Shown: in pieces, positions 52,860 through 61,704 of the stretch
Layout: every line of letters begins with the position of its first letter
Numbering within the stretch: the stretch's first letter is position 1
Assembly (NCBI GenBank): GCA_017460885.1
Contig: JAFUAB010000018.1
Coordinates: 119,931 to 183,930 of the forward strand
DNA: 64,000 nt
From: Lachnospiraceae bacterium
Lineage (GTDB): Bacteria > Bacillota > Clostridia > Lachnospirales > Lachnospiraceae
Direction of reading: 5' to 3'
Translations under genes and position numbers: made by a program
The notes under the pieces: model-generated
Seen by the model: the letters and a program-made list of their open reading frames with translations, nothing else
The model's database searches: none
What the model was told of the DNA's origin: nothing

Positions 52860-55362
52860 CCGGGTTCAAAACGGAAAAATAATACAAACGGATGAACTTG
52901 CCATTGGATACGATACGGATCTGATACGGGGGATAACTCTTGAGATTGAAGCCGGAAGGATAGTTACGCTCATAGGCCCAAACGGAAGCGGTAAATCCAC
53001 GCTGCTTAAGACCCTGTCCGGACAGCTTGATGTGCGCGGTGGATGCGTATATCTTGACGGCCGTGACATATCGGGGATGAATGTGCTTGATAAAGCCAAA
53101 AGCATGTCCATGGTCATGACCGTGTCCGTGCGTCCGAGAATGATGACGTGCCGCGAAGTGATCGGTATGGGCAGATATCCCTATACCGGCAGATTCGGGA
53201 GGCTTGGTGTTGAAGATCTGAAAGAGATCGATCACGCCGTGGAACTGACCGGAACTCTGGAGATTTTGGACAGGCCCTTTGACAGGATAAGTGACGGACA
53301 AAGACAACGGGTCATGCTTGCCAGAGCCATTGCCCAAAAACCGAAGGTGATGATTCTGGATGAACCGACATCTTTTCTGGATATCAGATACAGGCTGGAT
53401 ATTCTTAATACGATAAGAACCATTGCAGATAAGGAGAATGTTGCCATCGTGATGTCGCTGCATGAACTTGAGCCTGCAATGCGCATATCCGATAAAGTGG
53501 TTGCCATCGGCGAAGGAAAGATATTAAGGACAGGTACGCCGCGTGTGGTTTTTGAGGAAAGCTTCATACGCAGACTCTACGGGATCGAGGACAGGGACTT
53601 AAGGCTTCTCGGACCGGGGCCGTGGATTACCGATGAAACCGTGTCCGAAGTGATGACTGCAGTAAACGAGGAGTCTCCTGCGTCAACCGGTGAGATTCCT
53701 GCGGCGGATCGGGAGTTGACTGCGGTATCAGGGGAGGCATCTGCGGCGGATTGGGAGTCACCTGCGGTAACCGGAGAGACGGCTGTGACGATTTCAAAGA
53801 GGACTGGTGAGGAACCATTAGACAGGCGCAGAGCAAAAGCCATCATGATACAGGGAACCATGTCGGGAGCCGGCAAAAGTCTGATAACGGCGGGACTGTG
53901 CAGGATATTTGCACGGGACGGGTACAGCGTAGCTCCGTTTAAGTCGCAGAATATGGCCAATAATTCCTATGTGACTCACGATGGTCTGGAAATGGGGCGT
54001 GCCCAGGTCATGCAGGCAAGATGCTGCAACAGGGAGCCACTTTCGATCATGAATCCCATCTTGCTCAAACCCACCGATAACGTGGGATCACAGGTCATAG
54101 TAAACGGCAAATCTGTCGGTAACATGAGAGCGGCAGAGTATTATAAATTCAAAACCGAACTCATTCCCGAAATACGAAGTGCGTATGATAATCTTTCGGA
54201 GATGGCGGACGTCATCGTTATTGAAGGCGCGGGATCACCCGTTGAATTAAACCTTAAAGAAAACGACATAGTCAATATGGGTATCGCTAAGATGACTGAT
54301 GCGGCGGTTCTGCTCGTCGGGGACATAGACAGGGGCGGAGTGTTCGCTCAGCTTAAGGGAACCCTTGATCTGCTTGAAGCTGACGAGCGGGAGAAGGTGA
54401 AGGGAATCATCGTCAATAAGTTTCGCGGAGACAGGAGCCTTTTTGACGACGGAGTAAGGATACTCGAGGAAAAGACCGGGAAGCCGGTCATCGGAGTGGT
54501 TCCTTATCTTGATGTGAGACTTGAGGATGAGGATTCGCTTTCGGGCAGATTTGATCGCAGGTCCCCCGGAGCGTTTGACATATGCGTGATCAGATTTCCG
54601 AGAATATCCAATTATACGGACATGGACGTATTTGAACAGTCTCCGGACATATCCGTGAGGTATATAGACGATCCCGCCGATGTCGGGGATCCGGACGTGA
54701 TCATCCTGCCGGGATCCAAAAATACGATCGCCGACCTTAAATGGATGAGGGAGTGCGGACTCGACAGGACCGTAACCGGGTTTGCCAGGGCAGGCAAGGT
54801 CGTGATAGGCATCTGCGGGGGATATCAGATGCTTGGAGCTCGCATTGAGGATCCCGAAGGGGTTGAGAGCGGTGCAACGGCTAAGGGACTTGAGCTGCTT
54901 CCGGTAAGAACCGTAATGAGCGGGGATAAAACAAGAAGAGAATACAAAGGACACATTCATGAGCTGACCGGCGTGCTGGGCAGGTTGAGCGGGATGGCAA
55001 TAACGGGATACGAGATACACAACGGCATCACGACATTCATGAAAGAAGCTGTGGAAGCCGCAACGACCGGAGCAACCGGAGAGATCGGGGCACGCAAACA
55101 TATCCGAATGTCTTTTGCCGAAGACGGAAGCGGATGCAGTATGGGAAACGTATACGGTACGTACATCCACGGGATCTTTGACGAAGAGGGTGTGGCGCCG
55201 TGTCTGGTCAGGCTCGTGGCAGACCGGGCGGGCAAGGACGTGGACGTGAGCATGATGCGGACAAATAATGACGTCAGCATGGAAATGTACGACAGACTGG
55301 CTGACGGCTTAAGAGAGAGTCTCGATATGAATGCCATATATAAAATGATTGGGATAGTATAA
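52849..55362 (+). CDS. cbiP: fusion of corrinoid ABC ATPase and cobyric acid synthase
   Basis: An 837-residue protein from ATG 52849 behind GGGAG. Residues 1-260 are a BtuD/FecE-like ATPase: Walker A GPNGSGKST (Lys49), signature ISDGQRQRV, Walker B VMILDEPTS. A low-complexity linker of imperfect repeats follows (about 262-328). Residues 330-837 are cobyric acid synthase CbiP/CobQ: MIQGTMSGAGKSLI, FKSQNMANNSYV, glutaminase Cys656 in GICGGYQMLG and His774 in YIHGIFDEEGV. CobQ makes the four side-chain amides. One protein joining uptake and synthesis is unusual; a single open frame with no frameshift supports a true fusion. Confidence 0.9.
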   Translation: MPNDRVQNGKIIQTDELAIGYDTDLIRGITLEIEAGRIVTLIGPNGSGKSTLLKTLSGQLDVRGGCVYLDGRDISGMNVLDKAKSMSMVMTVSVRPRMMTCREVIGMGRYPYTGRFGRLGVEDLKEIDHAVELTGTLEILDRPFDRISDGQRQRVMLARAIAQKPKVMILDEPTSFLDIRYRLDILNTIRTIADKENVAIVMSLHELEPAMRISDKVVAIGEGKILRTGTPRVVFEESFIRRLYGIEDRDLRLLGPGPWITDETVSEVMTAVNEESPASTGEIPAADRELTAVSGEASAADWESPAVTGETAVTISKRTGEEPLDRRRAKAIMIQGTMSGAGKSLITAGLCRIFARDGYSVAPFKSQNMANNSYVTHDGLEMGRAQVMQARCCNREPLSIMNPILLKPTDNVGSQVIVNGKSVGNMRAAEYYKFKTELIPEIRSAYDNLSEMADVIVIEGAGSPVELNLKENDIVNMGIAKMTDAAVLLVGDIDRGGVFAQLKGTLDLLEADEREKVKGIIVNKFRGDRSLFDDGVRILEEKTGKPVIGVVPYLDVRLEDEDSLSGRFDRRSPGAFDICVIRFPRISNYTDMDVFEQSPDISVRYIDDPADVGDPDVIILPGSKNTIADLKWMRECGLDRTVTGFARAGKVVIGICGGYQMLGARIEDPEGVESGATAKGLELLPVRTVMSGDKTRREYKGHIHELTGVLGRLSGMAITGYEIHNGITTFMKEAVEAATTGATGEIGARKHIRMSFAEDGSGCSMGNVYGTYIHGIFDEEGVAPCLVRLVADRAGKDVDVSMMRTNNDVSMEMYDRLADGLRESLDMNAIYKMIGIV

Positions 55363-55392
55363 GACAAAGCCCGGACACTCGGGGCATTTATG

Positions 55393-55416
55393 AAGTTATT
55401 CTGTAACAGTTCCTAA
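55393..55416 (+). repeat. solo end of the TTAGGAACTGT family
   Basis: AAGTTATTCTGTAACAGTTC followed by CTAA resembles the right part of the element at 43630-43666 (AAGTTATTTTGCAACAGTTC then CTTA). Only one end is present, in the gap before cobT. Confidence 0.5.
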
Positions 55417-55466
55417 GACAGAGTCGGAACATACAGGCTATAATGAAGTAATAGGGATAAATAATC

Positions 55467-56639
55467 GTGAATTATGAGGAACTGATCAAAGTCAAAGTGG
55501 ACAAGCCATTGGAAACCGCCCGGGACCTGGCGCGCCTGAGGCTCGATGACATAGCCAAGCCGATAGACGGCCTCGGAAGTCTGGAAACGCTCCTTTGCCG
55601 TATTGCGGCGATCCGAAGGACTCCTGATTTTGATATGGACAAAAAAGCGCTTGTCATCATGTGTGCCGACAACGGTGTTGTAGGAGAGGGAGTCACCCAG
55701 ACCGACAGCAGCGTAACCGCAAGAGTAGCCGGGCTTATGGGGAAAAGAGCAAGCTCCGTAGGGGTCATGTGCAGCTCATATCCTGTAGATATTTATGCCG
55801 TCGACATAGGGATCGATTCCGAAGATAAAACAGAGGGCGTCATAGATAAGAAGATAAGGCAGGGAACCGGAAACATTGCGGAGACGGATGCCATGACGGC
55901 GGATGAGTGTTTAGATGCGATAAACACCGGAATAGATCTGGTCAGGGATCTGGCCGGTGATGGGTATTCGCTGATCGCGACCGGAGAAATGGGCATAGGC
56001 AATACGACGACTTCCACTGCCGTGTTGTGCGCGCTGCTCGGACTCAGGGCTCGAGAGGTCACGGGACGCGGAGCGGGACTGGATGATGAGAGGCTTGAGC
56101 GCAAGATCGGAGTCATAGAGAAAGCCCTTGAAAGACATGCGCATGGGAGAAATATGCGAGTCGGTACCGGTTTCACGGAGGGCAGCCTCACCACGGGCAG
56201 TTCCACGGATGGCAACCTCAAGGCGGGCAATTTCGCGGCGGAGGGCGTCACGCCTGAATACGCGTTTGAAGCGCTTCGCAGTCTGGGCGGACTGGACATT
56301 GCAGGATTGACCGGAGTATTCATCGGCGGAGCACTGTATCACATACCGGCGATCGTGGATGGACTGATCAGTGCGGTGGCGGCCCTGTGCGCCGAGGTGC
56401 TGGTTCCCGGATGCAGGGACTATATGATCGCTTCTCACGTCGGAAAGGAGAAGGGCTGTGCAATCGTGCTCGACCGACTGGGGCTGAAGGGGATAATTGA
56501 CGCTGACCTTGCCCTTGGGGAAGGGAGCGGAGCGGTTCTTTTGATGCCGCTGCTTGATATGGCATATTTGCTTTACCGAAACGGCACGAGGTTCGGAGCA
56601 GATGCCGGGATAGACAATTACGAAAGGTTTGATCATTAG
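55467..56639 (+). CDS. cobT: nicotinate-nucleotide:dimethylbenzimidazole phosphoribosyltransferase
   Basis: A 390-residue enzyme starting at GTG 55467 behind AGGGATAA. It makes alpha-ribazole phosphate for the lower ligand. Clear motifs: MCADNGVVGEGVTQTD, TGEMGIGNTTTSTA, and catalytic Glu in LGEGSGAVLLMPLLDMA. A low-complexity insert of about 30 residues (EGSLTTGSSTDGNLKAG, DNA near 56168-56250) lies in the surface region before LGGLDIAGLTGVFIGG; other CobT proteins lack it. The gene is preceded by a weak TATAAT-like site near 55439, so it may have an internal promoter. The lower base used cannot be told. Confidence 0.93.
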   Translation: MNYEELIKVKVDKPLETARDLARLRLDDIAKPIDGLGSLETLLCRIAAIRRTPDFDMDKKALVIMCADNGVVGEGVTQTDSSVTARVAGLMGKRASSVGVMCSSYPVDIYAVDIGIDSEDKTEGVIDKKIRQGTGNIAETDAMTADECLDAINTGIDLVRDLAGDGYSLIATGEMGIGNTTTSTAVLCALLGLRAREVTGRGAGLDDERLERKIGVIEKALERHAHGRNMRVGTGFTEGSLTTGSSTDGNLKAGNFAAEGVTPEYAFEALRSLGGLDIAGLTGVFIGGALYHIPAIVDGLISAVAALCAEVLVPGCRDYMIASHVGKEKGCAIVLDRLGLKGIIDADLALGEGSGAVLLMPLLDMAYLLYRNGTRFGADAGIDNYERFDH

Positions 56640-57200
56640 ATGACGGTGTTGATCGTTGGTAAACCGGACAGCGGCAAATCACGACGTGCAGAGGAATTGG
56701 TCATGTCGATGCCCGGTAAGCACAGATATTACGTCGCCACCATGCAGGTGGCAGATGCTGCCTCTGCCGGGCGTGTTGAAAAACACAGACGAATGAGGGA
56801 AGGCAAAGGATTTATCACGCTTGAGATACCTTTTGACGTCAACAAAGCCATTGAATGTATAGAGGATCCCGAACAGAGCGTCGTGCTGCTTGAGTGCATC
56901 TCAAACCTTGTGGGTAACGAGATGTATGACAATCCGGACAGGACCCGGCCGGACAGCGTATCCGATCAGGATATTTGGCTGCGGGACACAGCGGATGGCA
57001 TAGTCTCTGACATAAAGGCTCTTGCCGAAGCGGTGCAGGATCTCATCATTGTGGCGAACAGATTTGAAACGGATGATGAGGGGTATGATGATGAGACAGT
57101 ATTGTATGTCAGACTCAATAATGCTATTAATGACAGGATAGCGGGATTTGCAGACAGAGTTATAGATATGATGCCGGGGTCAAAAGTAATCTGCCCCTGA
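56640..57200 (+). CDS. cobU: bifunctional adenosylcobinamide kinase/guanylyltransferase
   Basis: A 186-residue protein whose ATG follows the cobT stop with no gap. It phosphorylates adenosylcobinamide and attaches GMP. The P-loop GKPDSGKS is near residue 7, and YYVATMQVAD and VLLECISNLVGNEMYD follow the CobU order. VLYVRLNNAINDRIAGFAD ends the fold. Length is normal. The usual GGARSGKS loop is altered, which is tolerated in the family. Confidence 0.92.
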   Translation: MTVLIVGKPDSGKSRRAEELVMSMPGKHRYYVATMQVADAASAGRVEKHRRMREGKGFITLEIPFDVNKAIECIEDPEQSVVLLECISNLVGNEMYDNPDRTRPDSVSDQDIWLRDTADGIVSDIKALAEAVQDLIIVANRFETDDEGYDDETVLYVRLNNAINDRIAGFADRVIDMMPGSKVICP

Positions 57201-57273
57201 ATCACAGATCCGGGCGATAGATCCGGGCGGGACATATAAGGATCAGGGATACGGACACGTACAGGAAATTATC

Positions 57274-58047
57274 ATGAAGCTTTTAAGATGGATGGCGGTA
57301 AGCTTTTCGATATATTCGCAGATTCCGATGCCGCATTTTGAATGGAGCGATGAGGATTACGGTCACAGCCTTGTCTTTTTTCCGATGGTTGGGGCGGTGA
57401 TCGGAGCACTTATTTATGCTGCCTACAGGCTGTGCCTCTACCCGGGGATCCCCGAGTTCGTAACGGGTATCGTATTTGTTCTGATACCGATACTGGTGAC
57501 GGGGGGCTTCCATCTGGACGGCTATATGGATACGATGGATGCGCGGAGATCCTACGGCTCAGTAGAGAAAAAACTGGAGATCCTTAAGGATCCGCATATA
57601 GGGGCTTTTGCGGTCATATGTCTTATCAGTACGGTGCTTATCTTTGTCGGGGCAGCAGGCGTGATCGTACATTCCGGTAGCGTAAAAGCCGTGCTTTCCT
57701 TTTGCATTCTCTTTGTGCTATCAAGAGCTTTAAGCGGGCTGCTTGCCGTTACCGCAAAGCCCGCAAAGAGCGATGGAATGTTAATTGCTGAGATCTCGGG
57801 CAGGCGCGGAGGACTGCTTTTTTCACTGTGGCTGTGGATAATTATCTCACTTTTGGCTCTTGGCTTTTTGGGGATAATTTATGCTTCTGCCATTGCTGTT
57901 ACGCTGATCGCGGTAAGTCTGTATTACAGGCATATGATCATAAGGGAATTCGGAGGCGCTACCGGTGATACCGCAGGATATTATCTTACAATGTGTGAAG
58001 TCCTGGGCAGTGTTTCGATTGCGGCCGTTACTTTGTTTATATCATGA
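57274..58047 (+). CDS. cobS: cobalamin synthase (adenosylcobinamide-GDP ribazoletransferase)
   Basis: A 257-residue membrane enzyme joining GDP-cobinamide to alpha-ribazole. The metal-binding motif GGFHLDGYMDTMDA is at about residues 74-87. About six or seven membrane segments follow. ATGA overlap joins it to the phosphatase gene. Confidence 0.93.
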   Translation: MKLLRWMAVSFSIYSQIPMPHFEWSDEDYGHSLVFFPMVGAVIGALIYAAYRLCLYPGIPEFVTGIVFVLIPILVTGGFHLDGYMDTMDARRSYGSVEKKLEILKDPHIGAFAVICLISTVLIFVGAAGVIVHSGSVKAVLSFCILFVLSRALSGLLAVTAKPAKSDGMLIAEISGRRGGLLFSLWLWIIISLLALGFLGIIYASAIAVTLIAVSLYYRHMIIREFGGATGDTAGYYLTMCEVLGSVSIAAVTLFIS

Positions 58048-58658
58048 AAAAAAGATCCATTTTGATAAGACATGCCAAAACACAGGGAAATGAATCCGGA
58101 AGATTCCTGGGGTGCCGGAGTGATGAACCTTTGTCTGATACCGGCCGAGCCGATACCCTTAATGCACGTAACGGGATCCGCAGGATCACGGGTGACGGCA
58201 TTTTACTTTTTACGAGTCCCATGATAAGGGCGAAGGAGACAGCCGGGCTTCTGTTTGATAATATGGACATGACCGTGATCGACGACCTTAAGGAACTGGA
58301 TTTCGGCATTCTCGACGGTCACACTCATATTGAAATGGACGGTGATCCAAGGTATCAGGCGTGGATCGACAGCGGTGGGCGCGACAGGGTTCCGGGCGGA
58401 GAGACCATGGATGAGCTGATAGAGAGAAGCATGCGCGCGTTTGCCCATATCATTAAGACCTCTTTGGGGAATGATAAGGATGCGGTGATCGTCTGTCATG
58501 GCGGAAACATAATGTCTGTGATGTGTACGCTTGCGGCTAATGATTTTTACAACAATATCGTTCCGAATCTGGATGGGTATATATTGGAATTAGAAACAAA
58601 GAATGAAAGAATTGATCTGTTATCATATGATCGCCTTAGCGATCGGGTGCGTGCTTGA
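58044..58658 (+). CDS. cobC: alpha-ribazole phosphatase-like histidine phosphatase
   Basis: A 204-residue histidine phosphatase starting in ATGA overlap with cobS. Active-site motif is LIRHAKTQGNESGRFLG with the phosphorylated His; later residues IVCHGGNIMSVM give the second His. In this operon it should remove phosphate from alpha-ribazole 5'-phosphate or cobalamin 5'-phosphate. General phosphoglycerate-mutase-like enzymes share the fold, but the context decides. Confidence 0.88.
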   Translation: MKKRSILIRHAKTQGNESGRFLGCRSDEPLSDTGRADTLNARNGIRRITGDGILLFTSPMIRAKETAGLLFDNMDMTVIDDLKELDFGILDGHTHIEMDGDPRYQAWIDSGGRDRVPGGETMDELIERSMRAFAHIIKTSLGNDKDAVIVCHGGNIMSVMCTLAANDFYNNIVPNLDGYILELETKNERIDLLSYDRLSDRVRA

Positions 58659-59685
58659 TCTCATTATAGGAGATTCCCACGGCATTCCCCACCCGGTAGT
58701 ATGGATCGGCAGGCTTATATCTTTTCTGGAAAAAAAGCTGTATCCGGACGTCGAAGCCGGGGATCCTGCCGGGGAGAAGGCTGCGAAAAGCAGTGGAAAG
58801 AAACTGTACCGACGCGATCGTCTGTCGGAGATAAGAGATGAAAAGAGATTGATATGTCGCGGAAGTCTGCTGGTGATCATTGTAGTTGTGGTTACTGTTG
58901 GATTGACCGCACTTGTCCTGACGTCCGCCTATGCGTTCCATGCTTATGCGGGAATAGCAGTGGAGGCGATCCTTACCTGTTATATAATGGCTTCGCGGAA
59001 CCTGTATGACGAGAGCATGATCGTGATGAAGGATCTTGAAGCAGATGATATATGCAGAGCAAGATCCGATCTGTCCATGATAGTCGGACGTGATACCATG
59101 AACCTGGATGAGGAGGGGATCATAAGGGCAACCGTTGAAACGGTAGCCGAAAATACATCCGACGGAGTGTGCGCTCCTTTGTTTTATACGATTTTGGGCG
59201 GCCCCGTTGCGGGGATGTTATATAAGGCTGTCAATACAATGGATTCGATGCTGGGATACAGGAACGAACGATATGAGTATTTCGGCCGTCCTGCCGCGAA
59301 GACTGATGACGTGGTAAATTTCATTCCGTCCAGGATAAGCGCGATGCTCATAATTGTTTCCTCCGACCTGCTTTCACTTGCAGATAAGAACTATTCTCCT
59401 TCGGGGGCATATCGCATCTGGAGGAGGGACAGACGTAATCATCCAAGTCCCAATTCCGCACAGACGGAGAGCGCATGCGCCGGAGCTCTGATGATAAGAC
59501 TCGGTGGTACTTCGTATTACGGCGGCAGGGCAGTGGACAAACCCACTATCGGTGATCCTCTTCGAAGGATCGACAGGGAACACGTGAGGATGTCTGATCA
59601 TCTGATGTTTGCGTCGGAATTCGTGATGCTCATCCTTGCGGAGATCGTGTTTTGTATTTGGTATGTTATCATAAGGCTTCCCTGA
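58603..59685 (+). CDS. cbiB: adenosylcobinamide-phosphate synthase
   Basis: About 360 residues. ATG 58603 overlaps cobC by 56 bases; ATG 58627 (MIALAIGCVLDLIIGD) matches the usual family start better and may be the true one. CbiB attaches aminopropanol phosphate to cobyric acid. The motif HPVVWIGRLISFLEK is early, and EGIIRATVETVAENTSDGV and YKAVNTMDSMLGYRNERY are characteristic. Four or so membrane segments. A charged insertion near residues 50-85 (AGEKAAKSSGKKLYRRDR) is longer than usual. Confidence 0.92.
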   Translation: MKELICYHMIALAIGCVLDLIIGDSHGIPHPVVWIGRLISFLEKKLYPDVEAGDPAGEKAAKSSGKKLYRRDRLSEIRDEKRLICRGSLLVIIVVVVTVGLTALVLTSAYAFHAYAGIAVEAILTCYIMASRNLYDESMIVMKDLEADDICRARSDLSMIVGRDTMNLDEEGIIRATVETVAENTSDGVCAPLFYTILGGPVAGMLYKAVNTMDSMLGYRNERYEYFGRPAAKTDDVVNFIPSRISAMLIIVSSDLLSLADKNYSPSGAYRIWRRDRRNHPSPNSAQTESACAGALMIRLGGTSYYGGRAVDKPTIGDPLRRIDREHVRMSDHLMFASEFVMLILAEIVFCIWYVIIRLP

Positions 59686-59825
59686 TGAAAAGTTGAACCT
59701 TGTGCTTTTGCATGGCTCTCCCCGGGAGAGGTTGTCAGTGAAGCCGGCTGATGAGGGGAATCCCATGCAGATGAGAGGGCAGCCCCGGCTGATGAGGGGC
59801 AAACTGAAAGGATGGATTTACGTTA
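59686..59825 (+). other. gap with duplicated 15-base sequence
   Basis: CCGGCTGATGAGGGG occurs at 59744-59758 and 59785-59799. No gene with a convincing start and domain lies here. Frames continue but have no recognisable product; it looks like spacer DNA with a small duplication. Confidence 0.4.
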
Positions 59826-60914
59826 ATGTCGCATGGCGGAGACATATACAGAAACCATATCCATACGGATCATTCCGTGAGCCTCAATCCGGCGGGAACG
59901 CCCGGAGAAATACTTGAAGCTCTCCGGCAGGGAATCGCCCGTTCTGAGCACTATCCGGACATCCGGCAGGAAAGCGTAAGACGCGCGTTGTCTGCCTCGG
60001 ACGGCGTATCTCCCGAAAATGTATGGGCAGGCAACGGGGCCAGCGAACTTATCATGGCCATTACCGGATTCATAAATCCCCGTAAGGCCGTTCTTTTTAC
60101 GCCGTGCTTTGAGGGTTACGTACATGCACTTGAAGCTATTGATGGCTGTGAGATCATCCGGATACCGCTTATGGCCGGCAAAGGCTTAAGTGAAACAGTG
60201 GATGACCGTGGTTTACATAACGTTGATCTTTGCCTGACTGAACTTATGCCGGATGATGCGGACATGGCATTCATCTGCGATCCCTGGAATCCGATCGGAC
60301 GAAACATTGATGAAAATGAGCTTATGAGTTTTCTAAGGATTACGTCCGCACGCGGCATAAAGGTCCTGCTTGACGAGAGTTTTTATCATTTGTCAGACAA
60401 GGCGGCAGAGGCAGACAAAAGAGCCGTGGACCGGCTCATTCGTGAGCATCCGGGCCTTTTTATCGTAAGATCCTATACCAAGCTTTTTGCGTTGCCCGGT
60501 ATTCGCATGGGTTACGTGATCACGAATGAAGAAAATATTGCCGGCATCAGACGCAGACTTCCCGAATGGAACCTGAGCCAGCCTGCGGCATACGCAATGG
60601 AAGCCGGTGCCGGGGTGATTGCGGACGGGACGTACATACGCACGTCGCTTGACTTGATCCGCAGGGAAAGGGCGTACCTGATGCATGAGCTTGACGAAGC
60701 CGGATGCAGGGTGTTCATGAGTGATTCCGTTTTCATCATGTTTCATTCGGACGTTGAGCTGTATGAGCCGCTTCTGTCGGAGGGCATCCTGATCCGTGAC
60801 CTTAAGGACGTGCCGGGGCTTGGAGACGGATGGTATCGCATAGGCATCAGGAACGGGAAAGAAAACGAACGTCTGGTCAGTGAGATAAGCAGGATAAGAA
60901 AAGCAGAAGGATAA
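59826..60914 (+). CDS. cobD: L-threonine-O-3-phosphate decarboxylase
   Basis: A 362-residue PLP enzyme that makes aminopropanol phosphate for CbiB. The aminotransferase-fold motifs are GNGASELIMAITGF, FICDPWNPIGRNI, VLLDESFYHL, and the PLP Lys in SYTKLFALPGIRMGY. Context makes CobD far more likely than histidinol-phosphate aminotransferase, its close relative. The usual N-terminal NPLG reads NPAG here. Confidence 0.9.
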   Translation: MSHGGDIYRNHIHTDHSVSLNPAGTPGEILEALRQGIARSEHYPDIRQESVRRALSASDGVSPENVWAGNGASELIMAITGFINPRKAVLFTPCFEGYVHALEAIDGCEIIRIPLMAGKGLSETVDDRGLHNVDLCLTELMPDDADMAFICDPWNPIGRNIDENELMSFLRITSARGIKVLLDESFYHLSDKAAEADKRAVDRLIREHPGLFIVRSYTKLFALPGIRMGYVITNEENIAGIRRRLPEWNLSQPAAYAMEAGAGVIADGTYIRTSLDLIRRERAYLMHELDEAGCRVFMSDSVFIMFHSDVELYEPLLSEGILIRDLKDVPGLGDGWYRIGIRNGKENERLVSEISRIRKAEG

Positions 60915-60999
60915 AGAAAAAGTGATCTGTGAAGCAGGAAAAGGACACACGACAGAGGATTGCTTCAGGATGCGGCTCATACAAGAGGTTATATAAGAA

Positions 61000-61662
61000 A
61001 TGAATAAATTATCAGAGTTTATGTGCACAAATCCTGCAGAAATCGAAACAGAGAGCTTCAGGATACTGACCGCGGAACTGGCAGAACGGGACATCGTGCT
61101 GACGGGTGATACGGCGCCCGTGATAAAGCGCTGTATACATACCACCGCTGATTTTGATTATGCAAAAACGCTTGTGTTCTCGGACGGAGCCGCCGACAGG
61201 TTCAGGGAGTTTGTCAGGTCGGGAGCTGATATCGTGACTGATACCAACATGGCACTTGCCGGCATCAGCAAAAAGGAGCTGGCCAAATACGGCGGCTCGG
61301 TTCATTGCTTTATGGCTGACGAAGAGATTGCCCGGGAGGCGAGCCTGCGTGGGGTCACCAGGGCATCGGTCAGCATGGAGCATGCCATGAGGCTGGAGGG
61401 ACCGGTGATATTTGTCATAGGAAATGCTCCTACCGCACTTATTACGCTCAGGGAAAAGTATGATTCGGGTGAATTTATTCCTGATTTTGTGATAGGCGTG
61501 CCGGTAGGCTTTGTGAACGTCGAAGCGGCTAAGGAACTGATAATCGAAACGGATATTCCTCATATAATAAACAGGGGACGAAAGGGAGGCAGCAACGTAG
61601 CTGCAGCGATATGCAATGCATTGCTGTATGCCATGAGGGACGACCGGGATACGCCGGATTAA
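61000..61662 (+). CDS. cbiC: cobalt-precorrin-8 methylmutase
   Basis: A 220-residue cytoplasmic enzyme that moves a methyl group to make cobyrinate. The family motif VIKRCIHTTADFDY holds catalytic His47, and VIGVPVGFVNVEAAKE follows near residue 166. AGAGG precedes ATG 61000. Length is normal. Confidence 0.93.
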   Translation: MNKLSEFMCTNPAEIETESFRILTAELAERDIVLTGDTAPVIKRCIHTTADFDYAKTLVFSDGAADRFREFVRSGADIVTDTNMALAGISKKELAKYGGSVHCFMADEEIAREASLRGVTRASVSMEHAMRLEGPVIFVIGNAPTALITLREKYDSGEFIPDFVIGVPVGFVNVEAAKELIIETDIPHIINRGRKGGSNVAAAICNALLYAMRDDRDTPD

Positions 61663-61704
61663 CGGACAGACATTCAAAAATGTCGTGATTCAGATCGGAG
61701 AAAA

